NCBI RefSeq assembly: GCF_023920705.1
Contig: NZ_CP094657.1
Span: 2,418,001 to 2,482,000 of the forward strand
Direction: 5' to 3'
From: Acinetobacter sp. XS-4
GTDB taxonomy: Bacteria > Pseudomonadota > Gammaproteobacteria > Pseudomonadales > Moraxellaceae
DNA: 64,000 bases
Part shown: positions 8,936 through 20,491 of the stretch, one piece after another
Layout of the letters: every line of letters starts with the position of its first letter
How positions within the stretch are numbered: position 1 is the stretch's first letter
Notes under the pieces: generated by a model
Database searches by the model: none
What the model was told of the DNA's origin: nothing
Seen by the model: the letters and a program-made list of their open reading frames with translations, nothing else
Made by a program: the position numbers and the translations under genes

Positions 8936-10366
8936 ATGTCTCAGAAAAAAAGTGTGCTTTTCCAGCAACTATTACCAGTTATCAAACAGTATCAGCAATC
9001 GGGCTTTACCCATGAAAAAATTGTTGAATTACTAAAAGATCAACACGATCTGAATTTGGTAACAGTTAAAACATTTAAAAGTTATTTATACCGATATGCA
9101 AAAGTGAATCCAGCTATGTCTAAAAATACTGCTCCCCTCCAATCTATGCCAACTTCTCGAGAAATAAAGAAATCATCGAAGCTTGAGCATGTTTGTTATG
9201 ACATTCGTGGCCCAGTATTACGAGCCGCCAATGAAATGGAAGAGCAAGGACATAAGATCATCAAGCTAAATATCGGCAACCCTGCTCCATTTGGTTTTGA
9301 AGCCCCACAAGAAATTATTAATGACGTTGCTTTAAACCTACCAAATGCGATTGGTTATGTTGATTCGAAAGGTATCTTTCCAGCACGTAAAGCTATCTGC
9401 CAGTATTATCAACAAAAAGGCATCCTAAATATGCACGTTAATGACGTGTATATTGGTAACGGTGTGTCTGAACTCATTGTTATGGCGATGCAAGGCCTAC
9501 TTGATGATGGCGACGAGATGTTGATTCCAATGCCGGATTATCCGCTTTGGACAGCAGCTGTTAATCTTTCAGGTGGCACAGCAATCCACTATAAATGTGA
9601 TGAAGAAAATAGCTGGTATCCAGATATTGCTGATATTGAAAGCAAGATTACACCGAATACTCGCGGTATTGTCATCATTAACCCGAACAACCCTACTGGT
9701 TCAGTTTATCCACGTCATATTCTTGAACAAATTGTAGTACTTGCAAAAAAATATGATCTAATTTTATTTGCTGATGAAATTTACGACAAAATTATTTATG
9801 ACGGTATTGAACATGTTTCAGTAGCTTCATTAGCAGGCGACCAGCTTTGCGTATCTTTCAATGGTTTATCAAAAGCTTACCGTATTGCAGGTTTCCGTTC
9901 AGGCTGGATGGCAATTACTGGAGATAGAAGCCGTGCTGCTGACTATATCGAAGGTCTAGATATGTTGGCATCAATGCGCCTATGTGCAAACGTTCAGGCT
10001 CAATATGCGATTCAAACTGCTCTAGGCGGTTATCAATCAATTAATGACCTGATTCGTCCAGGTGGTCGTTTGTACGAACAGCGCAATATTGCTTGGGAAA
10101 TGCTAAATGAGATTCCTGGTGTAAGCTGCGTAAAACCAGATGGAGCAATGTACTGTTTCCCTCGCCTCGATCCAAATATCTATCCAATCGAAGATGACGA
10201 AAAATTAATGCTTGATTTGCTACGCGCAGAAAAAGTGTTATTGGTACAAGGTACGGGCTTTAATTGGCCAACTCCAGATCATTTCCGTGTGGTTTTCTTA
10301 CCTGCTGAAAATGAATTACGAGAAGCAATTACTCGCTTAGGTCGTTTCTTAGCCAACCGTCGTTAA
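8936..10366 (+). CDS. alaA: glutamate-pyruvate aminotransferase AlaA with an N-terminal extension
   Basis: Class I PLP aminotransferase making alanine from pyruvate and glutamate. From about residue 78 (SSKLEHVCYDIRGPVL) to the end it follows E. coli AlaA closely, including NIGNPAPFGF, PDYPLWTAAV, INPNNPTG, the PLP lysine 313 in FNGLSKAYRIAGFRSGW and LCANVQAQYAIQTALGGYQS. It is 476 residues long against about 405 for E. coli AlaA. The extra 70 or so N-terminal residues are predicted-helical and basic (SGFTHEKIVELLKDQHDL, then TVKTFKSYLYRYAK), like a small helix-turn-helix module. The ATG at 8936 follows an AGGA element, so the extension is probably translated. A strong terminator follows. Confidence 0.92.
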   Translation: MSQKKSVLFQQLLPVIKQYQQSGFTHEKIVELLKDQHDLNLVTVKTFKSYLYRYAKVNPAMSKNTAPLQSMPTSREIKKSSKLEHVCYDIRGPVLRAANEMEEQGHKIIKLNIGNPAPFGFEAPQEIINDVALNLPNAIGYVDSKGIFPARKAICQYYQQKGILNMHVNDVYIGNGVSELIVMAMQGLLDDGDEMLIPMPDYPLWTAAVNLSGGTAIHYKCDEENSWYPDIADIESKITPNTRGIVIINPNNPTGSVYPRHILEQIVVLAKKYDLILFADEIYDKIIYDGIEHVSVASLAGDQLCVSFNGLSKAYRIAGFRSGWMAITGDRSRAADYIEGLDMLASMRLCANVQAQYAIQTALGGYQSINDLIRPGGRLYEQRNIAWEMLNEIPGVSCVKPDGAMYCFPRLDPNIYPIEDDEKLMLDLLRAEKVLLVQGTGFNWPTPDHFRVVFLPAENELREAITRLGRFLANRR

Positions 10367-10376
10367 AAAAATGCAT

Positions 10377-10414
10377 ATCAAAAAAGGTATCTTAAAATAG
10401 ATGCCTTTTTTGAT
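10377..10414 (+). terminator. rho-independent terminator of alaA
   Basis: A 15-bp stem, ATCAAAAAAGGTATC with GATGCCTTTTTTGAT and one G-T wobble, about ten bases after the alaA stop, followed by TAATTTTATTTTATT. The A/T symmetry may allow both directions. Confidence 0.88.
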
Positions 10415-10788
10415 AATTTTATTTTATTAATTTAAAAAGAATTCGCCAAAACGCACTCACCTTCTGTCCTTTATAAAAATAAGATATTGAAATTAAATAT
10501 TTTTCTTTGAAAATTTAATTCTATTAATCTTTAAATTTAGTTTAAAAATTCATTTATATATTTTTTACCATACGTTTAAATTTGTGTGCAATTTCACGTC
10601 TTCCTCAACCTTTATTATGCAAAAAATGCATGGATCAGTATATTTTTGCATTTCACACTGCTTCAAAATCGAGCAACAATCCTTTTCCATAACAACATCA
10701 CCATATTCGATTCGGTTAAAACAGATACAGATATCTAGGAAGATAAAATCGGTAGAACGACCGGACTGAATTAACAAGGAAAGCTTTT
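10415..10788. other. AT-rich intergenic region between alaA and the symporter gene
   Basis: No convincing gene. Two overlapping antisense ORFs of about 60-70 codons (10584-10769 on +, 10565-10777 on -) lack a recognisable fold or clear ribosome site. A CGGT/ACCG pair around 10750-10763 could be part of an operator. The region probably holds the symporter promoter. Confidence 0.5.
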
Positions 10789-10817
10789 AATCATTCAAAT
10801 CCCATCAAAGAATGATT
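10789..10817. repeat. inverted repeat just upstream of the symporter gene
   Basis: AATCATTC (10789-10796) and GAATGATT (10810-10817) are perfect 8-bp arms around a 13-base spacer, 24 bases before the ATG at 10841. It could be an operator or a leader hairpin; there is no T-run, so it is not a terminator. Confidence 0.55.
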
Positions 10818-10840
10818 GAATCAAATGGATAGAGGTTCAT

Positions 10841-12148
10841 ATGAAGCAAAAGAAATTGCTCAAGTATATTGTTATTGCTATTTTACTTGGCGTACTAACA
10901 GGTTGGATTTGTCACCACTTTTTCAATGAAGGTGAACAACTCAAACAAATCGCTTCTTATTTCAGCATCGGCACAGACATTTTTTTACGTCTCATCAAAA
11001 TGATTATTGCTCCATTGGTATTTGCCACAATTGTTTCAGGCATTGTATCAATGGGGAAATCTACATCGATTGGTAGCATCACACTCAAGTCAATGACTTG
11101 GTTTATTACTGCTTCGTTTGTATCGCTTGCCATCGGCATGGGTTTAGCAAACTTTTTCCAACCTGGTGCAGCTCTAGACTTAGCACTACCAACAGCTCAA
11201 CAACTTAGTGGCGCTTCTCTCCCAACGACCACTGGCTTTACATTGCAATCATTCTTAAGTCATGTGTTTCCACGCAGTATTGCAGAAGCAATGGCCAATA
11301 ACGATATTTTACAAGTACTTGTTTTCTCAATTTTCTTTGGTTCAGCACTCGCTTTTGTAAATCAAGGCAACGAGAAAGAGTCTGTTATTGTTCGTTTGAC
11401 TGAAGAACTTAGCAAAATCATGTTCCGTATTACCGATTACGTCATGATGTTTGCTCCTTTTGCAGTATTTGCTGCAATCGCTTCAGCAATTACAGTACAA
11501 GGTTTAGGCTTGATTGTTGACTATGGTATTTTAATCGCTGAGTTCTATTTCGGTCTTCTGCTACTTTGGATTGTTTTGTTCTCTGTTGGTGCAATCGTAC
11601 TTAAAAAAGATATTTTCCGCTTAGGCAAACTAATTCGTGAGCCTGTAACTCTTGCTTTTGCTACAGCTTCAAGTGAATCTGCCTACCCTAAAGTAATGGA
11701 CGCACTCAATAAATTTGGTGTACCTAAAAAAGTAACTAGCTTCGTATTACCACTGGGTTATTCATTTAACCTCGATGGCTCAATGATGTACACGACTTTT
11801 GCAGTACTGTTTATTGCTCAAGCTTACAACATTGATCTTAGCTTCACTCAACAAATCTTAATTCTGTTAACTCTTATGGTGACAAGTAAAGGTATTGCTG
11901 GTGTATCACGAGCTTCAATTGTGGTTATTTCAGCAACACTCACCATGTTCCATTTACCAGAAGCAGGCATTCTCTTATTGCTTGGTATTGATCAGTTCCT
12001 CGATATGGGTCGTACTGCAACAAACGTAGTAGGTAACAGTATTGCTACCGCAGTTGTTGCGAAACTTGAAGGCGAAAAAGTAACTGACACTGAAGAACTA
12101 CCAGAGCCTGCATTAATTAAATCAACTCAAGAACAAACAACCGCTTAA
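10841..12148 (+). CDS. dicarboxylate/amino acid:cation symporter (GltP/DctA family)
   Basis: 435-residue inner-membrane symporter of the DAACS family, which imports glutamate, aspartate or C4-dicarboxylates with protons or sodium. Seen: eight or so hydrophobic segments, MIIAPLVFATIVSGI, the ASSESAYPKVMDAL serine-rich re-entrant loop, YSFNLDGSMMYTTFAVLFIAQ, and DQFLDMGRTATNVVGNSIAT, the substrate-binding motif in the last helix. The Arg in MGRTATN points to an acidic amino acid substrate. It lies before a periplasmic glutaminase-asparaginase gene, which would supply glutamate and aspartate, so GltP-like acidic amino acid uptake is the best guess. A terminator follows. Confidence 0.92.
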   Translation: MKQKKLLKYIVIAILLGVLTGWICHHFFNEGEQLKQIASYFSIGTDIFLRLIKMIIAPLVFATIVSGIVSMGKSTSIGSITLKSMTWFITASFVSLAIGMGLANFFQPGAALDLALPTAQQLSGASLPTTTGFTLQSFLSHVFPRSIAEAMANNDILQVLVFSIFFGSALAFVNQGNEKESVIVRLTEELSKIMFRITDYVMMFAPFAVFAAIASAITVQGLGLIVDYGILIAEFYFGLLLLWIVLFSVGAIVLKKDIFRLGKLIREPVTLAFATASSESAYPKVMDALNKFGVPKKVTSFVLPLGYSFNLDGSMMYTTFAVLFIAQAYNIDLSFTQQILILLTLMVTSKGIAGVSRASIVVISATLTMFHLPEAGILLLLGIDQFLDMGRTATNVVGNSIATAVVAKLEGEKVTDTEELPEPALIKSTQEQTTA

Positions 12149-12177
12149 GTTTCTCTTTTCTCCCACTCTCCCAACTT

Positions 12178-12220
12178 AAGAGCAATTTTATATGACCTTA
12201 TAAAATTGCTCTTCTTTTTA
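12178..12220 (+). terminator. rho-independent terminator of the symporter gene
   Basis: A perfect 15-bp stem (AAGAGCAATTTTATA / TATAAAATTGCTCTT) with a six-base loop, followed by CTTTTTATT. Confidence 0.88.
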
Positions 12221-13903
<1,683 letters not shown>

Positions 13904-13911
13904 GTTTTTCA

Positions 13912-13949
13912 ACCAGCTCAAGCCTAGATGTTTGAGCTGGTCATATTTT
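13912..13949 (+). terminator. hairpin terminator of the asparaginase gene
   Basis: CCAGCTCAA (13913-13921) and TTGAGCTGG (13932-13940) form a 9-bp stem shortly after the stop; the T-run is interrupted (TCATATTTTA). Confidence 0.75.
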
Positions 13950-14102
13950 ATAAAAATAATGTCTTTTATATTAAATCTGTACAATAGATGTTCAACTCAT
14001 TCTTCTTGAATAATAAAATCCTTAACAGTTTGCCAAAATATTAACCATTTCCTTTTAACTTTGCGTGTTAAACTATGCTGTAGTCGCATTAAGGATTGGT
14101 TT

Positions 14103-17100
14103 ATGCAGTTTGTTCATCTAGGTATTTATACAGAATTTTCGATTACAGAGTCGATAGTTCGCATACCTGACTTGGTCAATGCTGCGGTTAAAGACCAAAT
14201 GCCTGCATTGGCATTAACTGACCTTTCGAACCTCCATGCTGCGGTAAAGTTTTATAATTCTTGTTTAAAAAAAGGAATTAAGCCTCTTTTAGGTAGCACA
14301 ATTCGCCTTGATGATGCTCAACATCGTGCAACATTACTAGCAATGAGTGATGTTGGGTGGAAAAGTCTTACCGAAATCGTTTCACGCGGTTTTATTGAAG
14401 GGCAACAGCTTAGTATTCCATGTGTACAAAAAGAATGGGTACTTGAACAGCATCAAGATATTATCGTTTTACTTGGCCAGCATAGTGATGTTGGTCAGAT
14501 GCTTTGCTCATCGAATCCTCAAAAAGCTGCTCCCCTTTTAGAAGCATGGCTCGAAAAGTTTGGTAACCGTGTTTATCTTGCTTTAACACGTACCGACCGT
14601 CCCGGTGAAGAAGACTTTATTCAAGAAGCAGCTAAACTTGCTGCACAATATAATATTGGTGTGGTTGCGCATAATGATGTGCACTTTGTAGAAAAAGAAG
14701 ATTTCGAAGCACATGAAGCTCGTGTTTGTATCGCTGATGGCTATGTACTAGCAGATAATCGCCGCCCACGCATATATAGTCCTGAGCAGCACTTTAAAAC
14801 CTCAGATGAAATGATCGAATTGTTTTCCGATATTCCTAGTGCTATCGAGAACACCTATCATATTGCTAAACGCTGTAACGTTAAACTACAACTTGGCACC
14901 TACTTTTTACCTGACTACCCAATTCCAGATGGTTTTACCATCGACACTTATTTTGAACATTTATCTAAAGTAGGTTTGGAAGAGCGTTTAAATTATCTTT
15001 ACCCTGTTGAAAAACGTGGCGAAGACTGGCCTGAGATTCGTAAGCCTTACGATGAACGAATTGATTATGAAGTTGGTATTATCCTGAAAATGGGTTTCCC
15101 AGGCTACTTCCTCATCGTCATGGACTTCATTCGATGGGCAAAAAGTAATGGTGTTCCTGTCGGGCCAGGTCGTGGTTCAGGTGCAGGTTCATTAGTCGCC
15201 TATAGCTTAGAAATTACTGACCTTGACCCTCTTCGTTACGATCTACTCTTCGAACGTTTCTTGAACCCAGAACGTGTATCGATGCCAGACTTTGACGTCG
15301 ATTTCTGTATTGCCGGACGTGACCGCGTTATTGATTACGTATCACGTACTTATGGTCGCGAAGCCGTTTCACAAATTGCAACTTTCGGAACTATGGCAGC
15401 AAAAGGTGCAATCCGTGATGTTGCACGTGTATTAGGTAAATCTTATGGTTTAGCTGACCGTATTTCAAAAATGGTGCCGACCAAACCGCTCGGTGTGGAC
15501 TTAGCCACTGCCATTGATATGGAACCTCAGCTTAAAGATATTGTGACCAATCCATCTAACCCAGATAACGATGATGCAAGCGAAATCTGGGAAATGGCAT
15601 TAAAGTTAGAAGGTGTAACCCGAAATACTGGTAAACATGCCGGAGGTGTAGTTATTGCACCAGGTAAAATTACCGATTTCTCGGCTGTACTTTGTGATGC
15701 AGATGGCACAAACCGCGTTGCTCAATATGATAAAGATGATGTAGAAGCAGCGGGTCTGGTTAAATTCGACTTTTTGGGCTTACGTAACTTAACCGTTATT
15801 GAAGACGCGATCCAAAATATTAATAAAAACCGCGACAGTAATGATCAGCTCAATATTTTACATGTTCCTTTAGACGACGCTAAAGCATACTCTGTCTTTG
15901 CCGATGCAAATACGACAGCGGTATTCCAGTTTGAATCCGTCGGTATGAAACGGATGCTTAAAGAAGCACGCCCAAGCAAATTCGAAGAAATTATTGCGTT
16001 CGTATCCTTATATCGTCCGGGCCCAATGGACCTGATTCCTGACTTTATTCACCGTATGCATGGTGGAGATTTTGAATATCTTCATCCTCTTTTAGAAGGT
16101 GTATTAGAGCCAACTTACGGGATTATGGTTTATCAGGAACAGGTAATGCAGACTGCACAGATCTGTGCAGGTTACACATTAGGCGGCGCAGATTTATTAC
16201 GCCGTGCAATGGGTAAAAAGAAACCTGAGGAAATGGTCAAGCAGCGTGAAATTTTCCTAGAAGGTGCTGCCGAAAAAGGGATTGATGAAAGTACTGCAAA
16301 CCATATCTTTGACTATATGGAAAAGTTTGCAGGCTATGGTTTTAACAAATCTCACGCCGCTGCTTATGCGCTGGTTGCCTACCACACAGCATGGTTAAAA
16401 GCGCATTACCCTGCTGAGTTTATGGCAGCGGTAATGACATCGGAAATGCAAAACACGGACAGTGTTGTATTTTTGATTGATGACTGTCGAAATAATAATC
16501 TTGAGGTCTTACCACCCTCGGTCAATATGTCGACTTATCACTTCCATGCAAGTAATGATAAAACGATTGTTTACGGTTTAGGCGCAATTAAAGGCGTTGG
16601 CGAACAAGCAATGCAGTCAGTTATTGACTCTCGTCGACAATTTGGTCCGTATACAGATCTATTCGATTTTTGCCATCGTATTGATTTGAAGAAAATCAAT
16701 AAACGTACTCTTGAAGCTTTAATTCGCGCGGGTGCACTCGATTGCTTGGGAATTGAACGAGCAAGCTTAATGGCACAATTGCCTGAAGCTGTTCAAGCTG
16801 CTGATCAAGCTCGAAGTAACCGTGAAAGCGGTATTATGGATTTATTTGGTGAGGTTGAAGAAGTTCAGCGTAAGCCAGCTAAACCAGTAAAACCTTGGAG
16901 TGACGAGGTTCGTCTCAAAGGCGAAAAAGATACACTTGGTTTGTATTTAACGGGACATCCAATTGATGTTTACCGACAAGAACTCAAATCTTTTATTCCC
17001 GTAAAACTAAATGAAATTACAGCTACGCGTCGTGGTGTTACAACCGTTTATGCGGGTTTGGTCATTGATGTCGCAAACTTCCCGAACCGTGTGGTTATTG

Positions 17101-17666
17101 TACTTGATGATGGTACTGCACGTATTGAAGTCAGCTGTAATCATGAACGCTTCCAACGTTTTAAAGATATCGTTCAAGTGGAGCGTGTTGTAATTTTCGA
17201 AGGCGAAATCTATGAACGAGAAGGCTTTGATCGTCCAATGGGACGTTTAACCAAAGCTTTCACGTTAAATGAAATAAGACAAAAACGTGCTAACAGTATT
17301 CAAATCAAATTAACAGAAGAGTTCATGCAGCCAACATTGGCAAAAGATCTACAAAACATGATCTTGCCATTTTGCAATGTAGATATGCATCAACATATCA
17401 CTCTACAGTTACAGATTGATCAACCCTATGCTCAAGCCGAACTTCAGTTTGGTCCGCAATGGAAAGTCGCTCCTCTAGATGAATTACTTGCTAAACTCAG
17501 AGATTATTTTGGTAAAGATAATATTTATATTGAATATCAAGTAAAGTCGAAAGCAGCTAAAGCAGCAGACCCTGTTCGTCCACATGCTGTTGCCTCTCCT
17601 CCTGCAGGTATGTCTATGGACGATGCGTTGGATTTATACCAAAGCGAAGTTTCTCAATATTCGTAA
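14103..17666 (+). CDS. dnaE: DNA polymerase III alpha subunit
   Basis: Replicative polymerase catalytic subunit, about 1187 residues (E. coli 1160). Seen: N-terminal PHP domain (MQFVHLGIYTEFSITES, then ALTDLSNLHA), the polymerase core with GPGRGSGAGSLVAYSL, the catalytic aspartates in MPDFDVDFC, VVIAPGKITDF and NKSHAAAYALVAYHTAWLKAHYPAEF, a helix-hairpin-helix region and a C-terminal OB fold. I choose the ATG at 14103 (MQFVHLG) because DnaE proteins start with this short lead into the PHP domain; an in-frame ATG at 14061 would add 14 unrelated residues and overlap the presumed promoter. An AAGGA element lies about seven bases before 14103. trmJ follows 14 bases downstream. Confidence 0.97.
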   Translation: MQFVHLGIYTEFSITESIVRIPDLVNAAVKDQMPALALTDLSNLHAAVKFYNSCLKKGIKPLLGSTIRLDDAQHRATLLAMSDVGWKSLTEIVSRGFIEGQQLSIPCVQKEWVLEQHQDIIVLLGQHSDVGQMLCSSNPQKAAPLLEAWLEKFGNRVYLALTRTDRPGEEDFIQEAAKLAAQYNIGVVAHNDVHFVEKEDFEAHEARVCIADGYVLADNRRPRIYSPEQHFKTSDEMIELFSDIPSAIENTYHIAKRCNVKLQLGTYFLPDYPIPDGFTIDTYFEHLSKVGLEERLNYLYPVEKRGEDWPEIRKPYDERIDYEVGIILKMGFPGYFLIVMDFIRWAKSNGVPVGPGRGSGAGSLVAYSLEITDLDPLRYDLLFERFLNPERVSMPDFDVDFCIAGRDRVIDYVSRTYGREAVSQIATFGTMAAKGAIRDVARVLGKSYGLADRISKMVPTKPLGVDLATAIDMEPQLKDIVTNPSNPDNDDASEIWEMALKLEGVTRNTGKHAGGVVIAPGKITDFSAVLCDADGTNRVAQYDKDDVEAAGLVKFDFLGLRNLTVIEDAIQNINKNRDSNDQLNILHVPLDDAKAYSVFADANTTAVFQFESVGMKRMLKEARPSKFEEIIAFVSLYRPGPMDLIPDFIHRMHGGDFEYLHPLLEGVLEPTYGIMVYQEQVMQTAQICAGYTLGGADLLRRAMGKKKPEEMVKQREIFLEGAAEKGIDESTANHIFDYMEKFAGYGFNKSHAAAYALVAYHTAWLKAHYPAEFMAAVMTSEMQNTDSVVFLIDDCRNNNLEVLPPSVNMSTYHFHASNDKTIVYGLGAIKGVGEQAMQSVIDSRRQFGPYTDLFDFCHRIDLKKINKRTLEALIRAGALDCLGIERASLMAQLPEAVQAADQARSNRESGIMDLFGEVEEVQRKPAKPVKPWSDEVRLKGEKDTLGLYLTGHPIDVYRQELKSFIPVKLNEITATRRGVTTVYAGLVIDVANFPNRVVIVLDDGTARIEVSCNHERFQRFKDIVQVERVVIFEGEIYEREGFDRPMGRLTKAFTLNEIRQKRANSIQIKLTEEFMQPTLAKDLQNMILPFCNVDMHQHITLQLQIDQPYAQAELQFGPQWKVAPLDELLAKLRDYFGKDNIYIEYQVKSKAAKAADPVRPHAVASPPAGMSMDDALDLYQSEVSQYS

Positions 17667-17680
17667 TTTCTGGAAATGTT

Positions 17681-18520
17681 ATGAGTTCGTTTGACCACAC
17701 CACCGTGTCAAAGCAATTAGCACAAGTGCGTATTGTCATGGTAAATACGACTTTGCCTGCCAATATTGGCAGTGCTTTACGTGCCATGAAAACAATGGGA
17801 CTAATTAAATTAGTTCTCGTAGCACCAAAAACATATCCTCATCCAGATATACAAGCACTTGCTGCGGGTGCTCAAGATTTATTTGAACATCTTGAGATTG
17901 TAGACACCTTAGAAGATGCGATTAAAGATTGTCATTTAGTATTTGGAACAAGTGCACGTAGTCGCACCATTCCTTGGCCTTTACTTGATGTGCGACCTGC
18001 GGCTAAAGAAGCTATTAAGGCAACCGCTCAGGGACAACAAATTGCTATTGTTTTTGGCCGTGAAGACCGTGGTTTAACTAACGAAGAATTAGCACTAGCA
18101 AACTACCATCTAACAATTCCTGTAAATCCTGACTATGGCGTATTAAATGTTGCGCAAGCGATTCAGGTTGTATGCTACGAAATTCGAATGTCTGCTCTGG
18201 AACAAGAGCAAGTTGATCAGAATGTAGATGAAATGCCATTAGTGCAAGGTCAAAGCATGCAATGGGATGAACCTTTGGTGACTCAGCAACAAATGGAAGA
18301 GTTTTATCCTCATCTAGAGAAAATGCTGACTGAAATTGAATTTTTAGATCCAGAAAATCCACGTTTATTACCTTTACGCTTGCGTCGTTTATTTGGTCGT
18401 ATACAATTAGATCGTATGGAATATCATTTACTTCGCGGTATTTTTAGTCGCGTGCAAGCTTTAACAAATGGTAAATGGAAAAAAGCATTATCTGACAAGG
18501 AGGATCAACCCAATGCTTAA
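17681..18520 (+). CDS. trmJ: tRNA (cytidine/uridine-2'-O-)-methyltransferase TrmJ
   Basis: SPOUT-family methyltransferase of 279 residues that 2'-O-methylates position 32 of several tRNAs. Seen: the N-terminal [20 protein letters not shown] motif, [15 protein letters not shown], and the trefoil-knot SAM site [15 protein letters not shown] with [19 protein letters not shown]. The C-terminal tail carries the region seen in gammaproteobacterial TrmJ ([22 protein letters not shown]). It sits between dnaE and cysE; its last eight bases overlap the cysE start, and the cysE ribosome site AAGGAGG lies inside it, so the two are coupled. Confidence 0.95.
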   Translation: MSSFDHTTVSKQLAQVRIVMVNTTLPANIGSALRAMKTMGLIKLVLVAPKTYPHPDIQALAAGAQDLFEHLEIVDTLEDAIKDCHLVFGTSARSRTIPWPLLDVRPAAKEAIKATAQGQQIAIVFGREDRGLTNEELALANYHLTIPVNPDYGVLNVAQAIQVVCYEIRMSALEQEQVDQNVDEMPLVQGQSMQWDEPLVTQQQMEEFYPHLEKMLTEIEFLDPENPRLLPLRLRRLFGRIQLDRMEYHLLRGIFSRVQALTNGKWKKALSDKEDQPNA

Positions 18521-19328
18521 GCAGCTTAAAGAAGATATAAAAGCTGTATTTGCGCGAGATCCTGCTGCCCGCAATACACTTGAAGTTCTGACAACTTACC
18601 CAGGTATTCATGCAATTATAATGCATCGTGTTGCACATGAATTATGGCAAAAAGATTGTAAAGGTACAGCTCGCCTACTTTCTTCATTTAGCCGTTTTGC
18701 TACAGGAATTGAAATTCATCCTGGCGCTAAAATCGGTAAGCGTTTTTTTATTGATCATGGCATGGGTGTTGTGATTGGTGAAACTGCTGAAATTGGTGAT
18801 GATGTTACGCTTTATCATGGTGTTACCTTAGGTGGTACCACATGGAAAACTGGTAAACGTCACCCAACTTTAGAAGATGGTGTGGTCGTTGGTGCGGGTG
18901 CGAAAATTTTGGGTCCATTTACTGTAGGTAAAGGTGCCAAAGTCGGTTCAAATGCTGTGGTGACTAAAGCTGTTCCTGCTGGAGTAACTGCTGTAGGAAA
19001 CCCTGCTCGCTATATCTATAAAGATGCCGACAAAACTAAAGATAAAGATGAAGAACGTCGCCGCGATTATGCACAAAGTATTGGTTTTGCTCCATATGCG
19101 ACAACTGCTGATCAGTCAGACCCTATTTTAGAAGGTATGCGCGTTTTGCTTGATCGTATTCAGCACAATGAAACACGTATGAATAATTTATGTCAGCGTT
19201 TATCAGAACTAGACCCTAGTTTCAAAAAAGAAAGCCAAGATGAACAACCTTTTAGTGATGAAGAGCTAAAAATTCTTGAAGAAGTGCGTCGTGAATGTGG
19301 TGCACAAAACAAGATATCAAAAACGTAA
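18513..19328 (+). CDS. cysE: serine O-acetyltransferase CysE
   Basis: Makes O-acetylserine from serine and acetyl-CoA for cysteine synthesis. The left-handed beta-helix is clear from about residue 70 ([53 protein letters not shown] by positions 75-120, [12 protein letters not shown]). The ATG at 18513 follows a strong AAGGAGG at 18497-18503; the ATG at 18468 is in-frame but inside trmJ with no such site. Unlike E. coli CysE, the N-terminal helical domain is short and there is a tail of about 100 charged residues after the hexapeptide repeats ([15 protein letters not shown]), so this is the short-N type common in Acinetobacter and nitrogen-fixers. Confidence 0.95.
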   Translation: MLKQLKEDIKAVFARDPAARNTLEVLTTYPGIHAIIMHRVAHELWQKDCKGTARLLSSFSRFATGIEIHPGAKIGKRFFIDHGMGVVIGETAEIGDDVTLYHGVTLGGTTWKTGKRHPTLEDGVVVGAGAKILGPFTVGKGAKVGSNAVVTKAVPAGVTAVGNPARYIYKDADKTKDKDEERRRDYAQSIGFAPYATTADQSDPILEGMRVLLDRIQHNETRMNNLCQRLSELDPSFKKESQDEQPFSDEELKILEEVRRECGAQNKISKT

Positions 19329-19433
19329 TACTCTTGATTCATAATGTAACACGCTTACCCTTGCATGTCGGTTTAGCTTTTCCTAGACTTACCACTACCA
19401 AATCTGACTTTACTAAAATGAACGGAAGATCCT

Positions 19434-20375
19434 ATGAATTTTAAGCCTTTGGCATATATCATCCTTGCGACCTCAAGTTTAACAGCTTGTACAATGGCAC
19501 CTGTAAAACAACAAAAAATTGAGCCTTTTGTTTTCAAGGAACCAGAGCTTACTCCTCCTTTTTATGCACTAAATCCTTTTAACTATGATCAACCGCCAGC
19601 ATTTGAGGTTGCGTTAAAAGATGCTGCTGCACAGCCGGTAACCAAAATGGTGGTTAATCGTCAAGATGATCCAACCAAACAGCTTACTCTCGACACCAAC
19701 AAACTGATTGTTCCGACTGTAAATAATTCAAAGCGTTCAATGAAATACGCAGTTCTAGCTGGCGAGAATGAAATTGATGTAACAAGTATTGATGACTTCT
19801 TACAGTTAGTGGAAGGCAAAGCTCGTCACTACCCACCTCGCTTTACTGACCGCCAAGAACGTAAAGGCTTCGAAAGTAAACTTAAAGAAGTAACACAGCA
19901 ACTTGATACACTTGCTGCAAATCCAAATGCATCATTTGATATTTTGCTTCGCGCTTTTAAAGCAAGTGTTCTTGCACGTAACCTTGATTTAGGTACAGTT
20001 CACACCACTAGATCTTTAGAATATGCTCAAAGACTTTTAAAAATTAGCCCAGATGATGCAGAAGCAAACTTCTGGTTTGGTTTCGGTTTATCTGAAGGTG
20101 GTGGCCAACGTGAAGCCATTCCTTACTTAGATAAAGCAATTAAAGGTAATGTTCAAGAAGCGTATCTAGCTTCTGCAAATAACTACATTGCAATGGAACA
20201 AAAGAAAAACGCGATTCAGACGCTTAAAAATTATAAAGTTAAATATCCAGATGAATCGGAAATTGCTGATCGTTTAATTCAAGAAATTGAAAAACAAGGT
20301 CGTTGGAATGTATGGCAAGTTTTAACTAACCCTGCAATGTCTCCATCGAACTCTACGGCAACATCTAAAAAATAA
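19434..20375 (+). CDS. TPR-containing lipoprotein of unknown function
   Basis: 313 residues with a lipoprotein signal: LTAC lipobox with Cys19, so it is likely anchored in an envelope membrane (Thr at +2 favours the outer membrane). After a proline-rich linker the C-terminal half holds TPR-like repeats (about 195-290: RSLEYAQRLLKISPDDAEANFWFGFGLSEG, split here by eye into two helices, then REAIPYLDKAIKG and NAIQTLKNY). I do not recognise a named protein. It has its own start after GGAAGATCCT and a strong terminator, so it is probably monocistronic. TPR lipoproteins often scaffold envelope complexes, but nothing here shows which. Confidence 0.85.
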   Translation: MNFKPLAYIILATSSLTACTMAPVKQQKIEPFVFKEPELTPPFYALNPFNYDQPPAFEVALKDAAAQPVTKMVVNRQDDPTKQLTLDTNKLIVPTVNNSKRSMKYAVLAGENEIDVTSIDDFLQLVEGKARHYPPRFTDRQERKGFESKLKEVTQQLDTLAANPNASFDILLRAFKASVLARNLDLGTVHTTRSLEYAQRLLKISPDDAEANFWFGFGLSEGGGQREAIPYLDKAIKGNVQEAYLASANNYIAMEQKKNAIQTLKNYKVKYPDESEIADRLIQEIEKQGRWNVWQVLTNPAMSPSNSTATSKK

Positions 20376-20387
20376 GTTTAATAAGAT

Positions 20388-20418
20388 AAAAAAGGGCTGT
20401 TTTGACAGCCCTTTTTTT
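20388..20418 (+). terminator. rho-independent terminator after the TPR lipoprotein gene
   Basis: AAAAGGGCTGT, loop TTTG, ACAGCCCTTTT, then a run of T; a canonical strong hairpin. Confidence 0.92.
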
Positions 20419-20491
20419 TATTTGATCATTTGAAAAATATTTTAAAATTTGTATGATCTACCTACCATTGAGCCACTATATTTTGACCATA

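Noticed and set aside
10565..10777. Two overlapping antisense ORFs of about 60-70 codons
   Set aside because: They mirror each other in AT-rich intergenic DNA, and neither has domain or clear ribosome site; at most one could be real and nothing selects it.
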